From contig OX359245.1 of NCBI GenBank assembly GCA_947179485.1, forward strand, positions 539,001-603,000: 64,000 nucleotides of DNA, given 5' to 3'. This document shows positions 10,756 to 21,500 of the stretch, one piece after another. The notes under the pieces are model-generated. The model was not told where the DNA came from. It saw only the letters and a program-made list of their open reading frames with translations, and did no database searches. Source of the DNA: Allacma fusca (Eukaryota; Arthropoda; Collembola; Symphypleona; Sminthuridae). The translations under genes and the position numbers were made by a program. How positions within the stretch are numbered: the first letter of the stretch is position 1; every line of letters starts with the position of its first letter.

Positions 10756-11073
10756 TTACTGGCTTGTATGTAGCGTAGCACTTGGAATATCATCGTCAAC
10801 ACCGAAGTTGTCGTAGTAGGTTACCACAAACTCTCGAAAACCTGTATACGTAGGTGTGATGTGGTTCTGTGTCACTATTTCCCAATAATTCTTTAATATT
10901 GTGTCGAATTCTATATACCTAGATAAACGTCTATGTAGGTAGTCTATTGGGTTTGTAGTCGCAGGTTTCTTTGCTAGGGATAATTCTAATATTTTAACGT
11001 AGCTTTCGAGCTTCGCTGATAATTCTTGTTCGGGTATATTATATTTGTCGATGAACGATAACTGAGTTGTCAT
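10756..11073 (-). CDS. ORF0: small extra ORF ahead of gag
   Basis: 105-residue ORF from ATG at 11073 to TAA at 10756, starting 68 bp inside the element after the primer site and ending 56 bp before the gag ATG. It is in a different frame from gag, so it is not a simple N-terminal extension. The protein is soluble-looking and mostly helical by eye (LSFIDKYNIPEQELSAKLES, then KNYWEIVTQ), with no Cys pairs, signal peptide or membrane segment. I do not recognise it. It is intact in an element that otherwise looks functional, which argues it is kept. It could be a real accessory product, a split-off part of Gag, or an upstream ORF tuning gag translation. Confidence 0.6.
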   Translation of the reverse strand: MTTQLSFIDKYNIPEQELSAKLESYVKILELSLAKKPATTNPIDYLHRRLSRYIEFDTILKNYWEIVTQNHITPTYTGFREFVVTYYDNFGVDDDIPSATLHTSQ

Positions 11074-11140
11074 TTTGACATATTGTATATTTTAATATAA
11101 CTTTTGTAAAAAATTTAATACGTCCGAACTGAGAAGTTCG

Positions 11141-11158
11141 GGAACCCCAGCTCCACCA
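11141..11158 (-). other. tRNA primer binding site
   Basis: Directly at the inner edge of the 5' LTR the minus strand reads TGGTGGAGCTGGGGTTCC. Its complement ends in CCA and looks like the acceptor stem and T-arm side of a tRNA 3' end (GAACCCCAGCTCCACCA). There is no gap between LTR and primer site. I cannot say which tRNA is used. Confidence 0.88.
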
Positions 11159-11516
11159 TGTTATGTTAGGGAAAGGGGATGAGGGATGATTTGTGTGTGT
11201 GTGTATCTATGTATGTATGTATAGAAGGGGATAGGGGTGTTGGGGACTCGACTTGGAGTGAGATGGACGTGATCAAATAAATATATGGAAAATAGATACA
11301 ATTTAGAGATTAGATTAAGTTTACTAATTGTGAGCCATCACTGAACTGAGGATTGAACGGCAGGTTCAATCCTCATATGTGTTCTATTACATATGTACAT
11401 ACAACGATAATAACATTTTGTTCATATGACACATTCCTTTACAATTATGGAGAGCATCTTCCCATGCTCTCTCTCTTCTATGTATATACATATATATGTA
11501 CTAGCCGTGCGTAACA
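11159..11516 (-). repeat. 5' LTR
   Basis: Twin of 2474-2831, with no difference found by eye over 358 bp. It abuts the primer site on the inside and the AATG target duplication (11517-11520) on the outside. It should carry the element promoter; an AT-rich TATATA block lies about 20-45 bp from its 5' end in element orientation. Confidence 0.95.
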
Positions 11517-11520
11517 AATG

Positions 11521-13386
11521 TTTAACGGAATATCTATTATATGAAGGGCTACTTTAGGGTCAAACATGCTGATAGTGGCGTGAAAGTCATAAATATTTTG
11601 TAAAACATTTTAGCGTCAAACAATTACATAATTCCCTAATTGTAAGACAATAATGCAGGCAGGCAGTGGCTACAAAAAAATTTAAAATTCAAGCATTTGA
11701 AAACTATCTTTGGAAGTTAATGCATGCATTAAATTGTAAAACACAGCTTGACCATTTTCGTGGGAACACAAAATACAAGGTATACTATTAATGAAGCGTT
11801 CGTGGTCTCTGGAACTGTTTTAGATTTTTGTCCGTAGGAATTTGTACCAATGAAACGTTTACACTGACATTAAGACACTACTGGAAATTGTATATTCGAC
11901 AAAATAAAGTTAAACTAAAGTATTGTTTTCAAAATTTGTGTAATTACGCAATCAAAGAAACAATCCTGACACAAATAAAGGCGAAACTGGTAAAACATAA
12001 TATTCGGTTGTGTCCAAACTTTCCTTCATATTTTTAAGGTGCATGTTATTAATAAATTAAATTAAAATATTAACTTTATCACATGATATTAATCAAATGA
12101 GGCAATGACGACTTTAGAATTACGATTTTTATTTATTAAGATTCACTTAAGCTTGAATTTTAGTCTAACTAATTCAATATCTTTTGTTTTCACGTGTTCT
12201 GAAAATTGTAATAGTATTTAAGGTAATTATTAACAAACTTAAAATCAACAAACTTTTATCTCGAAAAGATCAAATAATCTTGCTCATTGAAGTAAATACT
12301 ATTGACGGAAACTGTTACAACATGTAGCCCATGGACAGCACTAATTGGAAGTCACAGGGACACGAAATCTATTATTTTCAAAATGCGAATTTCTTAATTG
12401 TTTTGCTTCTCGCAGAAAATATTCATCTCAAGAAGATCTCGCAGAAAATCTTCTCAAAATCTTCGCAAATTCATTTTTGTTTAATGTCAGTTCCCGAAGT
12501 CACAAATAACTGTTTCAGAAACTAAAGTTTTAGGCAAAGTTATTTTTTAGCCGTATTAATTTTAAAACTCCCATTCTCCTGACCCAGACAGGCTTTGCAA
12601 AGTGTGTAATATTTCATGCAAAACATACCCAACGGCAATCTACATCCATATCGCCTTCCCATTCCCCCGCAGATGGCTTCGAAGCCATCACAATAGTTAG
12701 TTACTTAATAAGAATATTAAATCTGGAAATTACGATTCTGTACCAAATATTTTCAAATGGAGGAGTTGTCGGAGATTGAAAAAATTGCAACTGTATCTTT
12801 TAACATATACATGTTCTGAAAAACATTTAACGTGGCGTGAATACTATAAATTAAAAATCGTAAATTGGAATCGGTTGGCCGACAGCTCAATGAGCGAAGC
12901 GATGGGAGTCTTTTCTCAGTTCTCAGAAACTAAAATATTTCAACTGGTTTGCATACACGTATGCTGAAATGTTTCAGTGAAGTTTAAATCCCATTCCTAG
13001 TTTGTAATACATCTCTATTTTTCAAATTTTCGAAAACTGAAAAATTCCAAGTGGTTTACACAAATACTTATTCAGTTAAACATGCAAGGGAAATTTTAAT
13101 TATATTTTTATTATTATTTAAATTATGTATTTTTCAAAATTTCTCGAAATATGGAAAAATTCGAAATTACAAATGGTTTGCATATCTACATGGTCAGGAG
13201 GCTGTGTTGGGGAATTTTTTCCAGCTTATAATTAGCTCAGTGGTATTGAAGTCTTTGTGTCGACGAGTTCGAAACCAAGAACGCTCCAGGATTCCGTTTG
13301 TTGAAACGTTTCCTATAATTTTTGGAAAACTGGGAAATTCAAAGTGGTGGTTTGATAATTTATGAGGTCAAAGCATGGTTGCCCTA
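11521..13386. repeat. Old dispersed repeats, no gene
   Basis: No gene seen. About 12330-13020 shares long diverged blocks with 14590-15060 and 15600-16010 (landmarks CATTTTTGTTTAATGTCA and AATCTGGAAATTACGATTCT). About 13040-13385 is a copy of a second family also at 18930-19560 and, inverted, at 55830-56100. A recurring core of the form GTGGCGTGAAAGTC or GTGGCGTGAATAC appears at 11576 and 12833. Confidence 0.6.
13233..13276 (+). other. tRNA-like pol III A-box and B-box pair inside a repeat
   Basis: TAGCTCAGTGG at 13233-13243 fits the A-box pattern TRGYNNARNGG, and GAGTTCGAAACC at 13265-13276 fits the B-box pattern GGTTCGANNCC closely. Their spacing is short for a tRNA. The copies at about 19240-19290 and, inverted, at about 56060-56095 keep the same layout in weaker form. 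This could mark a tRNA-derived SINE head, or be chance in an AT-rich repeat. Confidence 0.35.
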
Positions 13387-13387
13387 G

Positions 13388-13472
13388 TCTAGTCAGACTT
13401 GACTAGAAAAGTTTAGACTTGACATGACTGGGAAGCAAAATGCATGTAAAAGACTTGACTTGACTACGCATG
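13388..13472. repeat. Left arm of a degraded GACTTGACT-word element
   Basis: Degenerate array of GACTTGACTAG starting near GGTTGCCCTAGTCTAGTCAG. The matching arm lies at 17133-17218 on the far side of the inserted CGGAAC element, and the duplicated GTGTTAAT shows the two were once continuous. The tips do not pair cleanly (GGGCAAC at about 17160 is the best partner), and I found no convincing outer target duplication. Confidence 0.45.
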
Positions 13473-13480
13473 GTGTTAAT

Positions 13481-13968
13481 TAGAGCTTCCTTCGGGTTTC
13501 CGATATCCCGAAGTTCCGTGTTCGGAAACGGAACGGAACAATTTCGGAACATTCTTTTTGATTCCGTCATTGAATCGGGGAAAACCGGAACATGAGCACT
13601 TGTACCGATAATATCGGGACCGGGACGGTTCAGAGCATCGGTACGAAAAATGTCCCATATAATTTATTTCACCGGAAAGCGGAATTGTTCTGTTCCGTTC
13701 CGAACCGATCCCGGTACAATTTCTGAAGTGTCGCGTCATCGTTCAACTAGAATGGAAACACATTTCTTATCGCTCTGGCTTGTAAGCAGTTTTTTTCCAA
13801 AATAACGAAATTGGATGAACACAGTTAGATTTAATTTACGCAAATGCTTATCTGTAATACGAGTATCGTTTTCCATGAAAATCAACAGAATAACTAATTT
13901 TGTTTAATAAACATGGGCATGGGCGATTTTTCTTGAAACAAAAATTCTGAAATCGAAATTATTAGCAG
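13481..13968. repeat. First copy of the internal 488-bp duplication
   Basis: Matches 16145-16632 over the full 488 bp with only a handful of base changes seen (for example CCGATATCCC against CCGAAATCCC). It carries the true left tip and left target duplication of the CGGAAC element but stops mid-element at AATTATTAGCAG. Confidence 0.88.
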
Positions 13969-16144
13969 TTATATTATAAGTTACTGATTGCATATATAAT
14001 TAAGAAATTGACTTGCCCGAATACAGGAATTACTATTCTAAAGCTTAACGACAGTATTTATTGAGATGTTAACAGTTCTATGTCTTAATACTTTCTGTTT
14101 CTAGAGTTAGTCGTCATTACATCTTAACCAGATCAATGTACTAAAACATTCAATAAGCTTGCTATAGTATATGCTACATTTCATAATACTTTCATTACAA
14201 TTATTACTATCTATGAAAGTAATATTCAATACTTTTCCTATTTTCAAATATCTTATAAATGACAAAAATAGCTAAATAAAATAATTCCACTTTCTTGAAA
14301 TAAAATTATCCGTGTGGATTTTTTCCTTGAAATTTTTAAGATAAAAGTTATCAAAAAATTAATTCAATGTATATAGATAATTGTCGTGCAAGATGATTAA
14401 AGTTGCACTAAGAATCAACAGAACTTAAGCGAACACCTTTTAAAAATACCTTACATCAAAACAAAAAGGGTGGCCATAATTATTTTTCCCCCTCTAACCC
14501 ACACACACGGGTATTGCCAGAAACTATTTGAAGCCCCAGTTTGTAGCAGAATTATTTCAGCATTGTCTGCAAACATCATTGCCCTGGGGTAATGGTGAAA
14601 TTCACAGGGACAAGAAATGTAGGTTATTTTCAAACTGAGAATGTCGAAAAATTTTTGTTTCTTGTAGAAAATGTTTTAAGCAATTTTTTAAAACTTCTAC
14701 AGGCTTTCTGAGCTACGTTGAGAAAATTATTGACAGGAGTGGTAAACATACAAAGCAAGGTTGACGACATTGATGCAAGAGCGAACGTTACAAAGAAGTG
14801 GAAAGAACAACTGTAAACATAAAAATTTTTATGGAAATTTCATAAATAAGTAACAATAATCCCGGATAATTTTTTGAAAAGTTGTGTCTCCAGCAGATTT
14901 TATACGATTCATTCTTGCTTAACCTGAATTCCTGAAGTTACAAATAACGGCGTCAGAAACTACAAACTTTATAAACTAAAAGTTTTATTAAAACCCCCAC
15001 TCTCCTGACCCAGATAGACTTTACAGAGTAGATGTAATGGTGATGAAGCTTAATTTTTTAAATAAATTTACTGTTTTATTTCATGCTGGTTTTATAATTA
15101 TTACATACATAAGTAACTTTTAAGTCATTTCCGGAAAAAAAGGAAATCCGTGGCTGGAGATTTTAGAACTACTTTCCCGCAAATAGTAGATACTGATGTA
15201 TTTATTTATTTTATTTTTTTATTACCTGTCTTCCCCAATGTATTAAATTCCCTTCAAGCTGAATTTTTTATTCGGGCATCCTTGAGTTAACTTTCTATTT
15301 TTCTGCTTTTTTCAATATAAAAAAGTGTAAACTTAACAGGTTGAGATAACTTAGAGGGGAAAAATGCATTCAGTGGCGTGAAAACACAAACATTTAAAAA
15401 CGCTCGTAACACATAAAAGCTAGCTGACTTTGTAAACAAAATGTGCAACTCCCTTCTAAATTTGTATAATTATTTATAAAGTAAACTTTGAATTCAAAAT
15501 TTTAGACAATTTATTTAGCAGGAACACCAAAAAATATCTGCAGAGCAAAAATATATGATTGAAAATTTTTATAGAAATTCTATAAATAAGTAATAATATT
15601 CCCAGACAAGTTTTTTTGAAAAGCTGTGACTGCAACAAAGTTTATTTTTCATTTTTGTTTAATGTCAATTCTCGAAATCGTAAATAACGGTCTTAGAAGC
15701 GAAAAAAGTGAGGCAAAGTTTTGTTACTCTCCTGACCCAGCTATGCTTTACAGAGTATGTAATATTTCAGACACAACATATCCAATGGTGCTGGGGACTT
15801 CCCCCCCCCCCCCCGAAGATGGCTTTGAAGGCATCACAATAATTGGATATTTATATGCGTATATTAAATCTGGAAATTACGATTCTGTTCCAAATACTTT
15901 CAAATGGAGAAGTTCCCCAGTTTTCACCAATTTGCAGCTAAATGTCTTAACTTATAATCAGTCCTAGAAAACATTTCAAGTGGCGTGAATGCTATAAATT
16001 TAAAACATATTGCCAGATTTAATATTCCACATTTTGTATTATTTTATTAATTTGTAATTTAATTATATAGTAAAACCTTTATCCAATATTTACATAATTG
16101 CTCATTTTTATTCTGCATTGCTGGTAGAAGTTGAGTCTTCAAAT
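13969..16144. repeat. 2.2-kb filler between the duplicated ends
   Basis: No gene seen. It holds relics of the same dispersed family found at 12330-13020 (copies at about 14590-15060 and 15600-16010) and a run of 14 C at 15801-15814, where the related copy at 12665 has only a short C run. Its edges have no terminal inverted repeat or target duplication that I can see. Confidence 0.55.
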
Positions 16145-16632
16145 TAGAGCTTCCTTCGGGTTTCCGAAATCCCGAAGTTCCGTGTTCGGAAACGGAACGG
16201 AACAATTTCGGAACATTCTTTTTGATTCCGTCATTGAATCGGGGAAAACCGGAACATGAGCACTTGTACCGATAATATCGGGACCGGGACGGTTCAGAGC
16301 ATCGGTACGAAAAATGTCCCATATAATTTATTTCACCGGAAAGCGGAATTGTTCTGTTCCGTTCCGAACCGATCCCGGTACAATTTCTGAAGTGTCGCGT
16401 CATCGTTCAACTAGAATGGAAACACATTTCTTATCGCTCTGGCTTGTAAGCAGTTTTTTTCCAAAATAACGAAATTGGATGAACACAGTTAGATTTAATT
16501 TACGCAAATGCTTATATGTAATGCGAGTATCGTTTTCCATGAAAATCAACAGAATAACTAATTTTGTTTAATAAACATGGGCATGGGCGATTTTTCTTGA
16601 AATAAAAATTCTGAAATCGAAATTATTAGCAG
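16145..16632. repeat. Second copy of the 488-bp segment, continuous with the right half
   Basis: Starts at the same TAGAGCTTCC tip but is flanked on the left by CTTCAAAT, which does not match the right-hand GTGTTAAT. It continues without a break into the right half (16633-17124), so this copy plus the right half forms one whole element of about 980 bp. Confidence 0.88.
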
Positions 16633-17132
16633 CAATGAAGCAAGCTTGCAGGAAAATAACATTGTTAGGCCATTGAAGTCCACACGCTACACACATTTAT
16701 TGCTAAAAAATAATTAATAATAATTTTATAATACTGCACAGTAGTTCTTTTTATGTGGCCTAATTATTATTAAATATTATTTTATATAATTAAATAATAG
16801 CATTCCCTAGCATCCAATCTATTAAAAGTATATCATGTATATTAAGTTTTCAGTAATTTGTACACGCGTTTCATGTATATGTTGTGAAAAATTCCGGGAT
16901 ATTTCGCAACGGAACGGGTTCGGAACGGAAAAACTAGCGTAATACGGAACGGAACACAACCTGTAACGGAAAATATACTTTACTCCTTTGTTCCGAACGG
17001 TGTCAGTTCAAATGTTCCGATGTCCCGACAGCCGGAACGGAACCGGGAACAATATTATTTGTAGGTTTCGGAACGGAACGGAATTTCCTACGGAACAAAA
17101 ATGTTGAACACGTTGGAAGCTCTAGTGTTAAT

Positions 17133-17218
17133 ATTATAAAACTTGACTAGATTAGACTCGGGCAACTTTCGAAATCACATGACTTGACTAGACTTGACTT
17201 GCATGACTTCTTGTAAAA
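17133..17218. repeat. Right arm of the GACTTGACT-word element
   Basis: Array of ACTTGACTAG and GACTTGACTTG variants, resuming directly after the GTGTTAAT duplication. Partner of 13388-13472. Confidence 0.45.
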
Positions 17219-18201
17219 GCTAGTCAGGACATAATTACTTGAGGCTCCCTCGTGTAGCTGAAAATCAAAGCTATCTAGTAAGCCAGGGTGAAATTGCATC
17301 GTCAGTATAGTTTAGTATGCTTAAGTACACGGTTTCGTTTCGAAGGATCAGAACATGAAATTGTCCACTGAGCCATGTAAAAATGTTTAATAGAATTAAA
17401 TTAGTTATAATTTTTTCTTCTTTAACATTGCATTTGATTATAATGAAAGCTAGGATACATTTCCCTTCCCACATAATTTCTATATTTAAAAGTTGTATTT
17501 TTTACAAAACAGTTTTTATTAATTCCTTTTAAACTGCAACTAAAATTAAAAATTACTATTGCAAAGTTAGTCTTTCTTGGAAACATTTGATGCCATAACA
17601 CTACACGTGTTAATTTATATTTGTACCTCGTTTGGCGCAAGTAAACATGAGCCAGGGGACGATTTTTTGTAAATCTCCCTGGAAAATCATTTCTAAATTT
17701 ACATGCTGAATCGTATGTCCCTGCATCACAGCTGAGCAAAATATTCACAAACACTAAATCCTACATATTTTTAATTCTAACGTAGAGCCTACATATTAGC
17801 CTATATAGATCACTGCCGAGATTTAACCCAACCTGCATATATAATTTCAAAGTATTGTTCTACCTACAATCGGCATACATCTTTGTCGGAATCGAATCAT
17901 ACCTGCAAACTAAAATGAACTTTAAAAATTAACAATGCAGAATTGGCAATGAAAATGCATGTTCAAGTCACCTTAAAATTAAAAAAAGTTTAATTATTAA
18001 AATTTGCTTTCGAAACGTTTTAGATATGGTTTATCAATTTTTGATATGTGCAACTCATTAAAATTCAATTTATGCTTCGTGATTTATAATTCACTATATA
18101 ATTTATACCATCAATTTACACATCGATTCTCATGTCGAATCAACTTTTCACTTTGCACGATAACATGTTATTTCGGATGGCACCAAAACTTAATTGCGTC
18201 A
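17219..18201. other. Gene-free stretch
   Basis: Nothing recognised. The short minus-strand frames at 17271-17754 have no domain, no consistent splice context and AT-driven composition. Confidence 0.5.
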
Positions 18202-18209
18202 ATGCAAAC

Positions 18210-18581
18210 TAGTGGTCGGAACGATTCAATTCAATTCAGATATTTTCGATTCAATTCAATTAGTTATGTGGACTAAATCGTTAAGCGTTTTGCGATTCGG
18301 TCCAGTATAAAAGCAATTCAATTCAATTCGGTTTTACTCTATGAATTAAACTGAATTGAAAATCGTTTGTTTTTTGCGGGAAGACAAATTACGCGCGCAG
18401 CGCCAGCTACCACATGTAAATGTGTTTTTTTCATTCATTTAGAAATACATGAATTAATAATTATTTAATCGTTCGGTTCGGTTCAATATGTAAACCGAAT
18501 CGAAAAAACTACGATGCGAATTGAATTGAATGGAATTGAACCGACAAATTTCGGTTCTGGACTGAATTAGTCCGACCACTA
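18210..18581. mobile_element. hAT-like element with GAATT-word arms
   Basis: 372 bp. Tips TAGTGGTCGGA and TCCGACCACTA are perfect inverted repeats matching YARNG; target duplication ATGCAAAC at 18202-18209 and 18582-18589. Arms are arrays of ATTCAATTC on the left and GAATTGAATT on the right, around a short unique centre that includes a GC-rich CGCGCGCAGCGCC stretch (about 18392-18404). Non-coding. Confidence 0.88.
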
Positions 18582-18589
18582 ATGCAAAC

Positions 18590-21500
18590 GAATTGAAATT
18601 ATTTGCACTTCATCAAGTAAACATCTAGATGAGGTTTTAATTCAGCACCTTCAAGGTTCGAACATGAATACCGACGTTGTAACGCTTTTGTCTAACTTTT
18701 GTTTTATATATACATAATAATTATTCTCATCAAACATAAATTGCAGAATCTGTTTCCCCGAAATATGTCAGCTACATAATATTGTCGACAAAATATTTGA
18801 AAATTTGAGCATAGCCTACAATTTTATCTACTTGCGGGCATACATGTATGGTATGCTCCCAGCTTTGCCCTGCAGTTATGACTTCGACGACAGTCAAGGG
18901 AAGGTGCAAGACAAATTTGAAGAGTAAATAGCGGAAAACTGGGAAATTTGAAGTGGTAGTTAGATCATGGAAGAGGTCAGGGGAACGTGTAAACCAAATT
19001 TGAAGCGTGAATATCGATTTTGATTATTTTGAAAGTTTTTTGAAATTTCGGAAATTGGAAATTTGAAGTGGTTTGAACATATACAGATACGTGGTTAGGT
19101 AAATGTGCAAGCCAAATTTAAAGCCTTCTTTTAATGAAATTTTTCAAAATTTTTCAAAATGTAGAAAAATGAAAAAATTCGAAGTTGTTTGCACATCTAC
19201 ATCGTCAGGAGTTTGTGTTGGGCAAATTTTTTTCACCTATAGGCTTAATGGTATAGAAGCCTTTGTGTCCACAAGGTCAAAACCGAGATCGCTCCAGGAT
19301 TCCGTTTGTTGGCAAGTTTCCCAAAATTTTTGGAATTTTGGAAAACTGGGAAATTCCAAGTAGTTTTTTAATCATTCATGGGGTTAATGCAAACTAAATT
19401 TGAAGCGTAAATATCGATTTAATTTTTTTTTAAATTGGGATATTTAAAGTGGTTTGCACATCCTATGTACGTGTCGGGGGGTTGTGGTGCCGAAATTGGT
19501 TTTCAGGTAAGTTGAATAACATTGAAGCCTTCGTGTCCACAAGGTCAGAACCGAAATCATTCTATTATATCTCATAAAAAAATTCCTTATTTATTATATC
19601 AGAGTAGAGCATTAGAGTTAACAGGAACACCACAATGCATAGACTTTCTCATTTTTTAGGAAGAAATAATACCAGAGCAGGCGAGGATTGCATGGTACAG
19701 TTTTGAAGAAAACGATTTACAGTTTATTTAAATATTCGGAATTTTTTCAAAATTTTAGAACTGAAGCATTTGAACATTTGTGTATATTATTTAATTTTTT
19801 TTTCTGATCTCTAAATATTTAAAAATACTGGAATCTTGGCTGGCAACATGCCCGTGGAAAATCACTCCGTAATATAAATGTGCTTCGAAATCCAGAATTT
19901 TTTAAATAATTTTGTTTAAATGTACAGAAATTTTGAATAAAACTAGCATAAATTGCAGTATTATTTAATGTTGACAGTGACCTTTAACACACTCTCGTTG
20001 ACAGCCAATCTTTGAGTTTAAAAATCTATGCTTACACTGTATTTAATTGGATTTAAAATGAAATTTACTTTAAACTTTTCACATCAAAAGTAACACTTAA
20101 TTAAAATTGTAGGGCTTTACATTTTTAGAGCTCATTTTATTAAATTTTAAAAATTATGACAGTTAGGAACTATTACTGTAATAATTACTAACTTCCCGTC
20201 TAATTCAAAGTAGAGGTGTCAGTTGTCAGTCCTTTTTTAATTCCAGGAAAATATTTTTGAGATAAAATAAATAAAAATGTTTTACATGTAATTTCCGAGG
20301 CACAGCAGTAATAATTGCGAACAAATTTTGAAACATCTGAAAATAAATTTACTGGGAAATGGGAAACTAAATTAATATTTTAAATCCCATTCTATGGGCC
20401 GGACTGGAGACAAAGGTTTTACAGAACCCTGTAATAACACTGGCGGGAAATTTTAAAAACATTTAAAGTCATTCATTGACCTTTCCGTTACGATATTCGT
20501 CTGTGCAGATGTATCCCGATGTTGAAACTATTTAAACTGAAATACTTTCTGCTCAAGTTTAAAAACCAACTGACAATGAGTACATTTTCAAACAAGTTGT
20601 TTAAACATGTTACAGTGTCAAGCTTTATTCAAATTCTAAACCATATTATTTATAAGTGTGTGTTTCGCGCTGATTGGACTCACTTTACGTGACCTTTTTT
20701 CGGATTTTAAATTCCATAATTTTTGTTACTTCTCACAGAAATGTTTTTAAAGGGGTATCTGCAAAAATAATACTTTAAAAAATAAAATACATCATTTAAT
20801 ATTATTTATTAATATTATAAGGTGATGTCGGTACTTTTAAAATTCAACACGTTGGATCAAATATGGTAGATATCAATTTGATCCAACAAATTGAAATGTA
20901 CGGGCTATTAAAATGTAAATAAAAATTTTTGTAAGCATTGACTTCACGCCATATTTTGACTCATTTAATTTTGAAATCTGTATCCGACAGACCTGAATTA
21001 TGTTTAAATAATATGAATGGCCTGAAATGTCTGTTACAATATTTCAGTCTCCTCTTATTTACCATGTGATTATCTAATATCATTTTAATTAAAATTTTTG
21101 GATCTATTTGAAGGATTTGATTTGTACCATAAATATATAAAAACTATTTATTCTTCTAAAAACGTCTAATTACTGCTGGAATCAAACGGGAACTGTGACA
21201 ATTATTAATTTATATGGAATGAAATGAAATTTTATATGGCCTTTAACATTTCTAGCCTATGTTGGTGCATAGGATTGACCTATCAAGCGTTGGATACATC
21301 ATTTTCTACCAATTCTTTTTTCGAACTTCCAAATTGTTGTATCAATCAGTGCACAACGGATCAATTCAGTAAAACAAGGTACTATTGTAAAAATTGTTTA
21401 AATCGGCGTGAAAGCCCTAAATTTTAAACAAAGGTGTAATTGAATGATTTTCCCCGCAAAGTTTATTCATGGTTTTGTTTTACTATTTTAATTCTATTTT

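Larger units (their letters stand above)
2474..11516 (-). mobile_element. Full-length Ty3/Gypsy LTR retrotransposon
   Basis: Complete LTR element read on the minus strand: 5' LTR 11159-11516, primer site 11141-11158, ORF0 10756-11073, gag 8528-10699, pol 4215-8642, 3' LTR 2474-2831. The two 358-bp LTRs look identical base for base and end in TGTTA...TAACA. A 4-bp target duplication AATG flanks the element (2470-2473 and 11517-11520). Gene order protease, reverse transcriptase, RNase H, integrase, with a GPF motif after the integrase core, places it in Ty3/Gypsy (Metaviridae). All ORFs are open, so the insertion is probably recent and the element may be autonomous. No envelope-like ORF is present. 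Odd points are a small extra ORF ahead of gag, 1.4 kb of noncoding sequence after pol, and no obvious polypurine tract next to the 3' LTR. Confidence 0.96.
13481..17124. mobile_element. hAT-like element with CGGAAC-word arms, internally duplicated
   Basis: Tips TAGAGCTTCC (13481) and GGAAGCTCTA (to 17124) are inverted repeats matching hAT YARNG. The 8-bp target duplication GTGTTAAT lies at 13473-13480 and 17125-17132. Both arms are arrays of CGGAAC and GGAACGGAAC variants in mirror orientation. The first 488 bp occur twice (13481-13968, 16145-16632), with 2.2 kb of unrelated old repeats between them. No transposase frame: the ORFs at 13476-13739 and 16059-16403 are readings of the word array. 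Confidence 0.82.

Noticed and set aside
13233..13276. A functional tRNA gene
   Set aside because: The two boxes are too close and no cloverleaf stems form around them; kept only as a tRNA-like signal.
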